From Pseudoalteromonas shioyasakiensis (GTDB lineage Bacteria > Pseudomonadota > Gammaproteobacteria > Enterobacterales > Alteromonadaceae), in the NCBI RefSeq assembly GCF_001550135.1, contig NZ_LRUE01000025.1, positions 3,566 through 67,565 of the forward strand: DNA of 64,000 bases, given 5' to 3'. Under the pieces are notes generated by a model, which saw only the letters and a list, made by a program, of their open reading frames with translations, had not been told where the DNA came from and ran no database searches. Positions 28,801 to 38,377 of the stretch are shown piece after piece. Position 1 is the stretch's first letter; each line of letters starts with the position of its first letter. Position numbers and translations under genes: made by a program.

Positions 28801-29492
28801 TGAGCCTCTTCTGCGCCATAAGGGGTAACAGCAACTTTACTGATTTGAAATTGCTTCAGCTCAACATTAATCGGGAGCGTAATATCAAGTGCTGGTAATG
28901 CTGGAAGCTCTGTTAATGGCGTTGATTTAGGCTGCTCTTTTGCTTGATGTAATAACACATCAACATCAGCAATGGTCAGTGAATCCACTGTAATATCCGA
29001 TGCTTCGCCGCGACCATTTAAGTTTAATTTGTTGACTGTTACATCGGCACTCGGGTGCGCGAGATTAAAGCGATTAATTGCAACTCGCTTAACAGCAACT
29101 TTCATTGGTAAGTTGATTTGACCAGCTTGCTCAGCTTCAGGCTCTGCTTCAGTGCTCTGCTCAGTTGATACAGCTTGGCTTTTAATGCTTAGATCAATCG
29201 ACTGGGCACTTAAATTATCTAGGCAGATACCATCACAACGCCACCAGAATAAATCAATTTTTAGCTGCTTTGCCTCAAGCTTGATGCCTTGATTTTCAAA
29301 GTGAACATCAAACGCATCGTTATATAAAAAACGCCCAGATGGCAGGTTGATTTTTAAACCATCAACTAACTTATTCGCTGTGTATGCAATAAAGTGATTA
29401 CCGGGCGCGGTGAATAGCAAACAAAACACAATAACTAGCAGACTTGCCAACGTGATTGATAGAACCTTGGTTATCTTTTTTAACATCTTCAT
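25806..29492 (-). CDS. tamB: Translocation and assembly module subunit TamB
   Basis: AsmA-like inner-membrane-anchored protein (1228 aa) that spans the periplasm and works with TamA in outer-membrane lipid transport and protein assembly. It begins with one membrane segment (ITKVLSITLASLLVIVFCLLF), then a long run of amphipathic beta strands that would form a taco-shaped groove. The conserved C-terminal DUF490 domain ends YVTPGIQVKYSVGIFDSLSEVAVRYQL and a final strand LYIEV. Its ATG overlaps the tamA stop by one base (TAATG), so the pair is coupled. Confidence 0.95.
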   Translation of the reverse strand: MKMLKKITKVLSITLASLLVIVFCLLFTAPGNHFIAYTANKLVDGLKINLPSGRFLYNDAFDVHFENQGIKLEAKQLKIDLFWWRCDGICLDNLSAQSIDLSIKSQAVSTEQSTEAEPEAEQAGQINLPMKVAVKRVAINRFNLAHPSADVTVNKLNLNGRGEASDITVDSLTIADVDVLLHQAKEQPKSTPLTELPALPALDITLPINVELKQFQISKVAVTPYGAEEAQLIENIELIASAKGSDINLEKLAAGYQQWQLHSNLMAELSGENSIEGAVSVKSTEHQARLSVSGPLEDLTLELVTQGAYPAELKGAVNLKQTNYPFDLTGQIAKWQITTDTQQLQLSDFDLKAKGHADAYAVGLSLVTQLDALPAMTVRSQLKGSLTNAKLEQLSLNANDSKADINASVDWSNGVKSEFKGVLSHLKAQYLTDALSSDLSGEFNGSFNLQAGEWQLALDNTQLNGSVNEVPVTLLSDFELDSSLHASFNKLEVKSGKNEIALSGQVDDVWRVDGKLRLDASGQDILPMQGKGFADLSFRGERLAPTVDLNLVLNTLSYQDIQVDGLTLKGQFDYAADWQTDVSLVLDSASISEHKINQIELDASGDKTDHHLTFLLDADQGKASFDVDGKFNKETWQGALSQILVTDNQVRFGTDKPVNIQVNTKTFDFNVGAHCWQSDNSKLCFETLQQTEQLGQLNAQLAALSIAEFKHFLPDNLKVTGDANGEFVANWNNGALKTIRANIKTNQLEASLIDDANVYKLPIEVLDISAMSDAQTGKLNATIDSSVLGKVTSELNIDDIQNQQTLAGDLVIEKIELTNLRPFIASLEQLTGDIKGRLAIAGTLKEPLLNGDFDVEKINLEGATLPVSLQNSYVNIAFNNQSAKLTGELKDTEGGALNLSGGVDWQQDLPDVDVRLNGKEFFVRAQQDVTFKVSPDLTMSLKNNAFNLDGQVVVPWGRIAIEELPEGAVQVSDDEVIVDIEQQQSEKVPFDYAINLKVLVENDVRVDSFGLQSKVEGDINISMDQVTPMIATGELNLVQGTYRAFGQDLQIRTGQVGFSGSIDKPYLNIKAIRNPDNTSNGVIAGITLTGNVEQPSLKVFSEPAMDQAQALAYLLNGQPLDEGDSSTDAMLTQLLLAQGVNRSEGVVSKIGESFGLSDVSLSSSGSGDDTKVEISGYVTPGIQVKYSVGIFDSLSEVAVRYQLLSQLYIEVTSGLYQNVDILYKFDWD

Positions 29493-31219
29493 TAGATTTC
29501 AGGCCCTATGGTAATACTTAATCGGGTACTTTTGCTTTCTTTTGTTAAACCCCAAGCATGGTCGATACGTACAGGGCCAACCGGTGTTAAATAGCGAAAA
29601 CCAAAACCGGCACCAACTTCGACGCGATCACTAAAATCATTAGTCGCAGTACCACTATCGACAAATAAGGCTGCGCGCCAATGTTCAGCAAATTGATAGT
29701 TATATTCAACAGTGCCACTCATTAAATATTTACCACCAATTAGGCGCCCTTCCCCATCTTCAGGGGAGATAGATTCATAGGCAAAACCACGTACACTCTG
29801 ATCACCACCGGCATAAAAACGCAGTGATAACGGCACATCATTTATATTATCGACCAACATGGCACCTAGATTGGCTCTTAAAAACAGCATATGGCGTTCT
29901 GCAAAAGTAGTTAACCAGGCATTTTGCAGTTGTAAGCGCAAAATATTGGTTGAAGACATCATATCTTTTAAACCAAACTCTACTGACATCATCCATTGAT
30001 AGCCTTCATAAGGCGTTGTGCCCCCCTCGGTGTCTTTTTTGGCATAACTAATACCAGGCATCAGCATTTTTGCGCTTTGTTCTTCACCCCCTATTCGATA
30101 GGTCTCGTAATCGCGTCTTAAAAAAGCAGTACGTACCCAATCGTCATCAGTGAGCCACTGCCGCTGAAGCTGCCCCGTGAATATACGGCTGTATAAATCA
30201 TTGGTTAATTCATCTTCGAGCTTGTAACCCACAGAAAAGCGCCAAAGATCATCATTAGGGTCGTCAACTGGCACCGTATAGCCAAGTGAAATATCTTGCT
30301 GGCGCTCAGATACATTAAGGTTACTTTCTAAATAGTGACCATCTTCAGTGATCCAAGGCTTGGTCCATTTGAAACGGACTTTTGGTCCAAGGTCAGTGCT
30401 ATAACCGCCACCCACTTCATAACTATTGGCAGGTTTGTGTAATACATCAACGTTGACAGGCACTTGGTTATTTTTACGTTTTGCAATATCTGCATACACA
30501 CGAACACTCGCAAAGTAAGGGGTACTCGACAGTGCTAAGTTGTAATCAGAAACCTCGGTCGCTTTATAAGGCTGACCTTGTTTAAATTCAGCCAGCGAAC
30601 GAATGTATTTTTCGGCTGGAGTCTCACTACCAATTGTGATGTCACCAAACTGATAACGGGGCCCAGTATCGACATTGAAAATGACTTTTGCGCTATTATT
30701 TTTTAGCGAAACTGCCAATTTATGCTCATGCCATTTTGCATCAAAATAGCCTAAGTCTAATAGTTGGCTTTCAATACGTTTTCTTGCGGCCTCATATTTA
30801 CCGTGATTTAAAAAGTCACCTTGTTTGATTTTGATGCTGTTGACGGCAGACATAAATTCAGCGTCATCTTTACCGGCACCCGTGATAGTCACGTTAATAT
30901 CTGCAATACGGGTAGCAGGACCACGTTGAACATCAACAATTAAAAGCTGCTGAGCATCATCGAAACTAATTTTGATTATCGGCTTATAATAACCAAGCGC
31001 CTTTAAACTCATTTCAACTTGGCTTTTAGCGTGACGCCTTAATGCCTTAGAAGTTTTTTCATCGACCAGTTGCTTAATGTAAAGCTCAACGTTTTTTTCG
31101 AGATCATCACTGATCCCTTGAATTTTATAATCTTTAATAACAGTTGAGGCACTAATTGCGTGCTGGCTGTATGAAAAGCAGATAAACACAAAGACAAAAA
31201 AGAAATGCCGAGTATACAA
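29492..31219 (-). CDS. tamA: Translocation and assembly module subunit TamA
   Basis: Omp85-family outer-membrane protein (575 aa). After a signal peptide (HFFFVFVFICFSYSQHAISA) come three POTRA-like domains (about residues 25-255; VDVQRGPATRIADINV, FNVDTGPRYQFGDI). A 16-strand barrel follows, with the surface/lid signature FYAGGDQSVRGFAYESISP and the C-terminal GFGFRYLTPVGPVRIDHAWGL and a last strand LSITIGPEI. It partners TamB, encoded next. Confidence 0.95.
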   Translation of the reverse strand: MYTRHFFFVFVFICFSYSQHAISASTVIKDYKIQGISDDLEKNVELYIKQLVDEKTSKALRRHAKSQVEMSLKALGYYKPIIKISFDDAQQLLIVDVQRGPATRIADINVTITGAGKDDAEFMSAVNSIKIKQGDFLNHGKYEAARKRIESQLLDLGYFDAKWHEHKLAVSLKNNSAKVIFNVDTGPRYQFGDITIGSETPAEKYIRSLAEFKQGQPYKATEVSDYNLALSSTPYFASVRVYADIAKRKNNQVPVNVDVLHKPANSYEVGGGYSTDLGPKVRFKWTKPWITEDGHYLESNLNVSERQQDISLGYTVPVDDPNDDLWRFSVGYKLEDELTNDLYSRIFTGQLQRQWLTDDDWVRTAFLRRDYETYRIGGEEQSAKMLMPGISYAKKDTEGGTTPYEGYQWMMSVEFGLKDMMSSTNILRLQLQNAWLTTFAERHMLFLRANLGAMLVDNINDVPLSLRFYAGGDQSVRGFAYESISPEDGEGRLIGGKYLMSGTVEYNYQFAEHWRAALFVDSGTATNDFSDRVEVGAGFGFRYLTPVGPVRIDHAWGLTKESKSTRLSITIGPEI

Positions 31220-31390
31220 AAAATATCCTTACTTTTTTGGAAGAGTCATAATCTAAAATGAGTACAAAAAGATACTAGCACAGTGCAATAGCCACTGACA
31301 TAATTGAAATGTTAAAATTAGTACGCGTTAAACAATTATTTTCGCTACAATAGCGGATAATACCTAGATTTATAATGAATGAGCGACTAA

Positions 31391-31723
31391 ATGCACTTCC
31401 CTGATGACGAAAACGGTCAATTATTAGCTGAAATTGCTGACGCTGGTGTCGATTTAACCAGTATGCAAACTATCGATTTCTATATTCTTTTTGAACAAAA
31501 GCCTGAAGCAGAAAAATTTGCTGAAACCATTACAAGTGATGAACTTGCCCCTTCAACAGAGTTAGCCAAATGCCCAGATACAGGGGTGTGGGAAGTAATT
31601 ACTCGTGTGAAGATGGTGCCAGATCACACCTTACTTAGCCAAACTGAACAATACTTAGAAAGCATTGCTAATAGCCATAATGGTTATGGTGATGGTTGGG
31701 GGTTGATGGCCGAAGAAGAATAA
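31391..31723 (+). CDS. rraB: Ribonuclease E inhibitor RraB
   Basis: Small acidic protein (110 aa) that in E. coli binds RNase E and alters degradosome action. The sequence (FPDDENGQLLAEIADAGVDLTSMQTIDFYILFEQKPEAEKFA, and NGYGDGWGLMAEEE at the end) matches RraB; the acidic GYGDGWG tail is characteristic. It is a single gene, divergent from tamA, separated by 171 bp that hold no gene I can support. Confidence 0.92.
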   Translation: MHFPDDENGQLLAEIADAGVDLTSMQTIDFYILFEQKPEAEKFAETITSDELAPSTELAKCPDTGVWEVITRVKMVPDHTLLSQTEQYLESIANSHNGYGDGWGLMAEEE

Positions 31724-31739
31724 GCCATTCCCACAATCT

Positions 31740-31773
31740 CGTAAGGGGATCAATTTAATTGATTCGCCTTACG
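31740..31773. other. Hairpin between convergent rraB and radD
   Basis: CGTAAGG (31740-31746) pairs with CCTTACG (31767-31773), with an inner ATCAATT/AATTGAT stem. It contains the radD stop codon. It lacks a T-tract on either strand, so I do not call it a rho-independent terminator, though it may stabilise the 3' ends. Confidence 0.45.
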
Positions 31774-33495
31774 AAAATTGCCCTGATAATCAAATAGCTT
31801 TTCAGCTACTTTCCAACCGTATTTTTTATTTTTACGCGCAATCACAAAATCGGGGGCAAGTAGTTGCTGTTGTAAATTGACAACCTGCTCCGCGCTTTGC
31901 CAATCCATTGGGGTAAAACCTGGTGCTGCTCGCTTACCAAACTGCTTATTAAAAATAAATCGTCCGGTGTCATTTGCTAAGTTAAATACCTCATCACAAC
32001 TGGCCCCATCTTCATCATAATAGCTAATTTTAAGTAACCCTTTTGCGAGCACCTGAGCTGACAAACCACTACACCTTAATACCAAGGCATCTTTTAAATT
32101 TAGTGCTTCTCGTAGTTTATCATCAGGGTCTGCCATCATGGCACCACAGGACTGACACTGCCTTGCAGCAATATCATTTTGTTCACCACACTGCTCACAT
32201 TCTTTAAACCGAAAACGATAATCGCACTGTACTTGTTCTTCACCATCGTCCAGCAAGCCTTGGCAGCGCCTACCAAAATGCTCAACCACTTTGCCTTCGC
32301 TGTCTGTTTTACCCCAAAAAATATTCGCAAATCCACAGCCTGGACACAGCACTTGAACAGGCTCATTATCACTTTGCGCTTTTTTACTGCCGACCTCAGG
32401 GTAGAACAAATCAAAGCCGTTACCTGCATAATCAATCACTAAGCAGTCTTTTTTTCCTTCGCTTAAACGAAGGCCTCGACCAACAATCTGTTGGTATAAA
32501 CTGACCGACTCGGTGGGACGTAGAATAGCAATATAATCGACATGAGGCGCATCAAAACCCGTCGTGAGTACAGATACATTTACTAAATACTTAATTTTTT
32601 TTTCTTTAAATTGATTAATAATTTGGTCACGCTCGTTATTATCAGTATCACCCGTGATAAGTGCCGTACTATCCTCAGGTAAGTAACTGGTAATTTCTTT
32701 GGCATGCATTACGGTTGCTGCGAAGATCATCACGCCATGACGCTGTTCACTGTATTCTATAACTTGCTTGATAATCGCTTTTGTTGCGCGTGTATTATCT
32801 TTCAATAACGCATTCATATTCTCAATACTATACCGACCAAATGAATCACTCGGTAATGATGAAAAGTCATAATGGCTAATGGCTGCATCGACTTCATGGG
32901 GCGGCGTTAAATAGCCGTTCTTGATCATATAGCGCAGTGGTAACTCAAAAATACACTTTTTAAACGGTGCATTTTTATCACCTCTAACAAAACCATGATA
33001 GTGATGATGGTAAACCCAACCCATCCCCATACGAAATGGTGTTGCGGTTAAGCCAAGTACTTTAAGATTGGGATTTTGTTTTTTTAGACTCGCTATCACC
33101 AGCCCGTACTGGCTTTGTTCATCACCGCTTACACGGTGGCATTCATCAATGATCAACAAAGAGTAAGCATCAGTGAGCTTTTCTGTATTGCGTGCCAGTG
33201 ATTGCACACTCGCAAAGGTGACTTGCTCTGTTAAAGACTTTTGCTTTAACCCCGCAGAAAAAATACTCGCCTTAAAACCAAAGCTAATATATTTCTCGGC
33301 GTTTTGCTCTACTAACTCTTTAACATGCGCGAGCACCATAATCTTTTGTTTAGCAATGCGCGCAAGTTCAGCAATAACAAGGCTTTTTCCAGCCCCTGTT
33401 GGTAAAACAATCAGTGCGGCGTCATCTGTTTGTCGAAAGTGAGCAACCGTGCGTGCTACGGCCTCTTGTTGGTAGGGTCTGAGTACGTACTTCAT
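31750..33495 (-). CDS. radD: DEAD/DEAH-like helicase RadD (YejH)
   Basis: Superfamily 2 helicase (581 aa; E. coli RadD is 586) linked to DNA repair and recombination. Motifs: Q-tip RPYQQEAV, Walker A LPTGAGKS, DECH box (IIDECHRVS), TATPFR, and motif VI QIVGRGLRLSEG. A zinc-binding cysteine region follows the helicase core (CPGCGF, then CEQCGEQNDIAARQCQSCG at about 445-465), as in RadD. No LexA-like box is visible before it. Confidence 0.92.
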   Translation of the reverse strand: MKYVLRPYQQEAVARTVAHFRQTDDAALIVLPTGAGKSLVIAELARIAKQKIMVLAHVKELVEQNAEKYISFGFKASIFSAGLKQKSLTEQVTFASVQSLARNTEKLTDAYSLLIIDECHRVSGDEQSQYGLVIASLKKQNPNLKVLGLTATPFRMGMGWVYHHHYHGFVRGDKNAPFKKCIFELPLRYMIKNGYLTPPHEVDAAISHYDFSSLPSDSFGRYSIENMNALLKDNTRATKAIIKQVIEYSEQRHGVMIFAATVMHAKEITSYLPEDSTALITGDTDNNERDQIINQFKEKKIKYLVNVSVLTTGFDAPHVDYIAILRPTESVSLYQQIVGRGLRLSEGKKDCLVIDYAGNGFDLFYPEVGSKKAQSDNEPVQVLCPGCGFANIFWGKTDSEGKVVEHFGRRCQGLLDDGEEQVQCDYRFRFKECEQCGEQNDIAARQCQSCGAMMADPDDKLREALNLKDALVLRCSGLSAQVLAKGLLKISYYDEDGASCDEVFNLANDTGRFIFNKQFGKRAAPGFTPMDWQSAEQVVNLQQQLLAPDFVIARKNKKYGWKVAEKLFDYQGNFRKANQLN

Positions 33496-33516
33496 GTTAT
33501 CGGACTATAATCGACA

Positions 33517-33543
33517 TAAAAAAGGGAAGCATACGCTTCCCTT
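33517..33543 (-). terminator. Terminator of the H-NS-like gene
   Basis: Stem AAGGGAAGC/GCTTCCCTT (33522-33530, 33535-33543), loop ATAC, followed on the minus strand by a T-run. It separates the H-NS-like gene from radD. Confidence 0.87.
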
Positions 33544-33563
33544 GATATTCTTTAAAGCAAAAA

Positions 33564-33869
33564 TTAAGCGAGGTGTTTTGTTAAATCGACACCTTGGAAT
33601 GCTTTAGGACGTTTGCCACGGCCTGTCCATTCAACAATTTCGCCATTAAATTCGATGCGGTACTTTGGTTTTACCTTAGTACGCTTATCTGTTGAAGCAA
33701 CATCTTGTAAATCTTCTAATGTAAGTCCTTTTTCTTTTAGTAGATCGAGTACTTCTTTTTTAGCTTCTTGCTGTTGAGTATATTTCTCGATTGCTGTGTC
33801 AATTAGCTGTTTTGCTTTTTCTAATTCAGATAATGACGCAGATTTCACAAAAGATCGGATTTCTTTCAT
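33564..33869 (-). CDS. H-NS family nucleoid-associated protein
   Basis: A 101-aa DNA-binding protein. An N-terminal coiled oligomerisation region (SELEKAKQLIDTAIEKYTQQQEAKKEVLDLLKEKG, about 14-50) is followed by the H-NS-type C-terminal domain with YRIEFNGEIVEWTGRGKRPKAFQ, where TGRGKRP corresponds to the AT-hook-like minor-groove loop. H-NS proteins silence AT-rich, often acquired, DNA. It is shorter than E. coli H-NS (137 aa). A perfect GAGAGCTCTC palindrome (33871-33880) lies one base before the ATG and may affect translation. The AT-rich 38-60 kb region would be an expected type of target. Confidence 0.9.
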   Translation of the reverse strand: MKEIRSFVKSASLSELEKAKQLIDTAIEKYTQQQEAKKEVLDLLKEKGLTLEDLQDVASTDKRTKVKPKYRIEFNGEIVEWTGRGKRPKAFQGVDLTKHLA

Positions 33870-33979
33870 TGAGAGCTCTCTTAAGTATTAAAAGTTAAGT
33901 TAAATGTTCAACAGTAGCTAGTATATGTGGATTTAATGAAATAATCTATTCCATGTTTATTTTTTATCCTATCTTTTTA

Positions 33980-36900
33980 TTATAGCCATAGCTTTATTTT
34001 ATCTATTACATCCCTTAACTCAGTAATTAATTGTTCCACTATTAATGTATCTTGCTGTTGATTAAAGGTATTTTCTGTTGTCACTATTAGCTCAGATAAA
34101 GGTGGGTATTGCAGCATAACAATAGCGCCTTTAAGTTTATGTATTGCAGCAGAAACCTTTTCTAAATTTTGAGCTTCCAAGTGCTCTTGTAGAGTATTTA
34201 AATCACTTTGCAAACTGTTAATAAATACGTCGGCAAGCATTTTTGCATCACTCTCATTACCAAAAACAGTTAACCAATGCTGCTTATCTTTTATACCTTG
34301 TAAACTGATATCAACGCCTTCACTGCTATTAGGCAAATCATTAGAGCTTAAATCTATAAACTCAGCTAGACGATTATATAATTCATTAAGTTTATAAGGC
34401 TTAAATAAAACACTATTCATTCCTGACTTTAATGCTTTGTTAAAACATTCTTTTGAATCATCAGCGGTAAAGCCAATAATTGGCAAATGTTTAAATTTTT
34501 CTTGATTACGTAATTGCTCCGTTAATTTAAACCCATCTAAGTCAGGCATATGACAATCGGTTAGTAATAAATCAAACTGTCCTGTTTCAAGTGCTCTGAG
34601 TGCAGCAATACCATCATCAACCATCACTGCTTTGATACCGAGCTTCTGGCATTGTTTTTCGAGTAATAATTGATTTGTTTTATTATCTTCAGCAATTAAT
34701 ATTTGCCCATGTAACTGAGCATTTTGCGCAGCCACCCCCTCATCATTGCTGGTATGTACATTATCTAAAAGCTCTCTTAGAGTATCTGGATATAATGGCT
34801 CTATAGGTAAAATATGACAGCTACAATTAGCCGGCCTATGCTCTTTTTTTGCACTTGCGACTAAAATGTAGTTGTTGGTTGCAGTACTGATTGATTGCAG
34901 CCAGTTAGCGCCCCACAACGTTTTAATATAGCTTTCATCAATAAGAATATTATCTTCCTGTGTAAATGCCTCTATATCTATTGGCCAACCTAATTGATGA
35001 TGCTTTACACCCATATTAGCTAGATTATTTAATAACTGATGGTCTTGAGAACACACAGCCCAATTCACTGATACAGCCTGCAGTTTTTGTTTGCTGACGC
35101 TTTTAAGTGGCACAGCAATGTAAACATTGGTACCTTTACCAAAGGTACTTGAAATGGATATTTCACCTTGCATTGCTTCAACAAGTTGCTTTGCCAAGCT
35201 CAAGCCTAAGCCTGTACCTCCATGGCGACGTTGAATTGAGTTGTCAGCTTGCTCAAAAGGGGTAAATGTATGCGCCAACTGCTCAGCCGTCATACCTTTA
35301 CCTGTATCTGATATTTCAATTTTTAAAGACTGCTTCTCAAATAACACATCGCAGCTTATTGAACCATTTTCAGTAAACTTCACAGCGTTATTTAAAACAT
35401 TAGAGAGAACCTGCATCAAGTGGCTTATGTCAACAGAAGCTAAGGTATAAGCAGCTGTGCGCCATATCACGTTAAACTCAAGCCCTTTTTGCTTAGCTAG
35501 GTATTCATGGGCACGCAAAACACGACATAAATGTGCTTCTAGGTCGACCTCACGTAATTCAACTTCAATATTGCCTGTCGTGGTGTTAGCAAAATATAAA
35601 ATATCATCCACTAATGTGCGAAGCTTGGTTACAGAGCTGTCAATGTGCTCAACTAGGTAATGCTGCTCTTCATCAAGCGGTGATGATTTTAACAACTCTA
35701 TAAAGCCATTTACCCCAGACATTGGCGTTCTTAATTCATGACTCATAGTGGCAATAAAGCGGCTTTTTGCTAGATCAGCTTGATGTGCAAGCTGAGTAGC
35801 TTTACTTAAGTCTGCTTGTTGACGTTTAAGTAAGCTGATGTCCAGCAAGATCCCGTTCCAACGCACACCTTGCTTATCGTCTCGTTTATTAATTTCAGCA
35901 TTAGCAATATAACGACACCAAATTTGCTGGCCGAGATTATTTATCCGAAACTCAATATCAATCAGTTTGTTAAATTTTGTCGCTGCTTTAAAACTCTTGG
36001 CGATTTGCACGCGGTCTTCATCAACAATAAATGGCGAGATACATCCCGTCATACCGCGCTGGTTAATCATTCGTGAAGTGACACCTAATAAGCTCTGCGC
36101 GCCCTTACTTATATAGGTATAACACCCCTCACCATTGTCATAATACTCATACTGGAATACGCCGCCGGGTATGGTATCTGTGATGGTTTGTAGAAGCTGT
36201 TGAACTGACTGATTCTCACGTTGTAAATGGCGGTGCTCAGTAACATCAGTAAGCACTGTCATGATACCTGCTAGTTCACCATCTAACCCCACATACGGCT
36301 TTTTAGTGTAAAGCAACTCCAGTTCTTTGCCAGATTTGTTAGTGTAATTAATATGCTGATTAATGACTTTGCCTGAATTTAAACTTTGTTCATTTTGTGA
36401 AATTAGTTTTTTTACAACTTTAATGTCGCCGCGCAGATATTGGTTATTTTCATCCCATAAGTGAGCAAAATTTTCTTTGTAGGCACGATTCCACATAACG
36501 CGTTTTTGATGCTGATCTTGAATCACCACCATAGTGGGTAAGTCATCAATGAGTTTTTGGGTAAAGTTAAGCTTAATCAATGCCACTTCTTCAGCTTCTT
36601 TACGCTTTGCAATTTCGCGATTAATAGTTAACCGCCAGCTAATAAAATAAATCACCGACACAGCGATTAAAATTAAAATAAGAATTGCCGTGGTATTCAC
36701 TGTTTTACGGTCGTAGCCACGTTCAATACTAAAAATGCCATGACGGTTCACAACATAGCTAAAATCGTTGCTGGTCAGTGTTTTAAATAAGCTGTCTAGC
36801 AAAGTCGCAAACTCTGAAAAGTGCTTATTCACTAAAAAATAAATAGGCTGGGTATAACGGTATTTTGGATTAATATAAAACTCACCAATATAGAATTGGT

Positions 36901-38176
36901 TTAACTGGTATGCCGCAATACTTTGCGGCAATATCACAGCATCAATGTTGTCATTTCTCAGTGCATAAAATAGCGTTTTAATTGAGTCAAATGATACCGT
37001 TTCAACGAGTTCATTCGTTACAAGCTTTTGCTTAGGGTCAGCAAACGCTTCTAAATAACCAATTCGTTTAGTTTGGCTTGCTCGTTTAGAGATTAACACC
37101 ATCTCTAAACTGTAGTGAGCAGGCAGTGCTATCAACACCCCCTCATCAATTTTAGTAGGGTTCATGGTCGGAATTAAATCAATTTTATTGGCTAAAAATA
37201 GTCGTTCCAACTCTTTCGAATTAGCCGCAGGTATATACTTAAACTGAAAGTCACTGCGCTGCGCTAAAAGCTCAAGAGTATCGTTTAAATAGCCATTAGC
37301 TTCCCCTAAATTACTTGTCGCATGAATTGGATATAAACCATCGACAAAAGAGAATGTCAGTAAGTAATTATTTTCTTCTTTTTTATCAATACGGTTAAAG
37401 TCACGCTTAAATTGACTATACGCTTTAGCGGCTAAATATTCTTCACTAGCAGAACTTTCCCATAATTGTCTCGTGGTTGGTGAAATAGCGGCTAATACCG
37501 AGTTAACCTGATTGCGTAATGCTGTTTTATTTTTATTAAACATTACATGCAAGGTTTCGCTCGATAACCAAACTGGGCTCACAACTTTCAGGTTTTCTTG
37601 AGAGCGATTTTTTAGTTGATGAGATAATACTGAGTAATCACCCATAAAGGCATCAAACGAGCCATCTGCTACTTTTTTAAAGGCGTCTTCGGGTTTTATA
37701 AAACGATTAATAAATAGCGCGCCATTTTCAACTAAATATTCACAATGTGAACTACCCGTTATGCACATCCAACGTAAGCTCGCTAAGTTTTTCAAAGCAT
37801 CATTTGCAATAGACTGATTTGCGACAATACCTCTTGGCGCTTCCATGAAGGGTGTTGAAAATAAATAATGCTTTTTGCGTTGTGCGGTTTTATTTAGGCC
37901 TACAGCAAAATCGATCTCACCAACTTTAAGCGCATCTAACAACTCATCTAAACTGTCGTAAACACGGTATTCAAGATCGGCTTCAGCCAAGCGAGCGATT
38001 TCATTACTATAACCAACAATAACACCCGAAAACTGCCCATCAGCATCACGGGTATGGTAAGGAAAAAAATTATAGTTAACGATACCCGCTTTGAGTTGTG
38101 TGGCTAAGACATCGAATGAAAGACACAGCGTCAAAAACAACACTATGATTTTATGGAAATAACTCAACTTAAACAT
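33980..38176 (-). CDS. EvgS/BvgS-like hybrid sensor kinase with two periplasmic SBP domains
   Basis: A 1398-aa membrane kinase. A signal peptide (to about residue 25) precedes two tandem SBP_bac_3 domains (about 27-255 and 270-490) that would form the periplasmic ligand-binding part. One membrane helix (ILILILIAVSVIYFISW, about 500) is followed by two PAS domains, HisKA (MSHELRTPMSGVNGF), HATPase (DTGKGMTAEQL, GGTGLGLSLAKQL), a receiver (ILIAEDNKTNQLLL, LLLTDCHMPDLDGFK) and an HPt domain (AIHKLKGAIVML). This is the BvgS/EvgS phosphorelay layout. No response regulator gene is adjacent, so the target is unknown. Confidence 0.93.
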   Translation of the reverse strand: MFKLSYFHKIIVLFLTLCLSFDVLATQLKAGIVNYNFFPYHTRDADGQFSGVIVGYSNEIARLAEADLEYRVYDSLDELLDALKVGEIDFAVGLNKTAQRKKHYLFSTPFMEAPRGIVANQSIANDALKNLASLRWMCITGSSHCEYLVENGALFINRFIKPEDAFKKVADGSFDAFMGDYSVLSHQLKNRSQENLKVVSPVWLSSETLHVMFNKNKTALRNQVNSVLAAISPTTRQLWESSASEEYLAAKAYSQFKRDFNRIDKKEENNYLLTFSFVDGLYPIHATSNLGEANGYLNDTLELLAQRSDFQFKYIPAANSKELERLFLANKIDLIPTMNPTKIDEGVLIALPAHYSLEMVLISKRASQTKRIGYLEAFADPKQKLVTNELVETVSFDSIKTLFYALRNDNIDAVILPQSIAAYQLNQFYIGEFYINPKYRYTQPIYFLVNKHFSEFATLLDSLFKTLTSNDFSYVVNRHGIFSIERGYDRKTVNTTAILILILIAVSVIYFISWRLTINREIAKRKEAEEVALIKLNFTQKLIDDLPTMVVIQDQHQKRVMWNRAYKENFAHLWDENNQYLRGDIKVVKKLISQNEQSLNSGKVINQHINYTNKSGKELELLYTKKPYVGLDGELAGIMTVLTDVTEHRHLQRENQSVQQLLQTITDTIPGGVFQYEYYDNGEGCYTYISKGAQSLLGVTSRMINQRGMTGCISPFIVDEDRVQIAKSFKAATKFNKLIDIEFRINNLGQQIWCRYIANAEINKRDDKQGVRWNGILLDISLLKRQQADLSKATQLAHQADLAKSRFIATMSHELRTPMSGVNGFIELLKSSPLDEEQHYLVEHIDSSVTKLRTLVDDILYFANTTTGNIEVELREVDLEAHLCRVLRAHEYLAKQKGLEFNVIWRTAAYTLASVDISHLMQVLSNVLNNAVKFTENGSISCDVLFEKQSLKIEISDTGKGMTAEQLAHTFTPFEQADNSIQRRHGGTGLGLSLAKQLVEAMQGEISISSTFGKGTNVYIAVPLKSVSKQKLQAVSVNWAVCSQDHQLLNNLANMGVKHHQLGWPIDIEAFTQEDNILIDESYIKTLWGANWLQSISTATNNYILVASAKKEHRPANCSCHILPIEPLYPDTLRELLDNVHTSNDEGVAAQNAQLHGQILIAEDNKTNQLLLEKQCQKLGIKAVMVDDGIAALRALETGQFDLLLTDCHMPDLDGFKLTEQLRNQEKFKHLPIIGFTADDSKECFNKALKSGMNSVLFKPYKLNELYNRLAEFIDLSSNDLPNSSEGVDISLQGIKDKQHWLTVFGNESDAKMLADVFINSLQSDLNTLQEHLEAQNLEKVSAAIHKLKGAIVMLQYPPLSELIVTTENTFNQQQDTLIVEQLITELRDVIDKIKLWL

Positions 38177-38321
38177 CGCTTTTATTAAGGTTTTTTAAGT
38201 ATAAGAGCATAAATTGATTTAAACAACTGCACATAAATCTTACACAAGAGCTTAAGTAAATAATTAAGCCTTAAAAATTAATTATTTTATAATTGTAAAA
38301 CCTGTAGTGAATTTTTTTATA

Positions 38322-38350
38322 AAATAAAAAACCCTGCAAGTGCAGGGTTT
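38322..38350 (-). terminator. Terminator of TonB-dependent receptor 1
   Basis: Stem AAACCCTGCA/TGCAGGGTTT (38329-38338, 38341-38350) with a 2-nt loop and a T-run on the minus strand. The sequence closely resembles the receptor 2 terminator. Confidence 0.88.
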
Positions 38351-38377
38351 TAATATACAAGTATTTAAATCGTTCGT

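Noticed and set aside
31740..31773. Terminator between rraB and radD
   Set aside because: Good pairing but no T-tract on either strand; recorded only as a hairpin.
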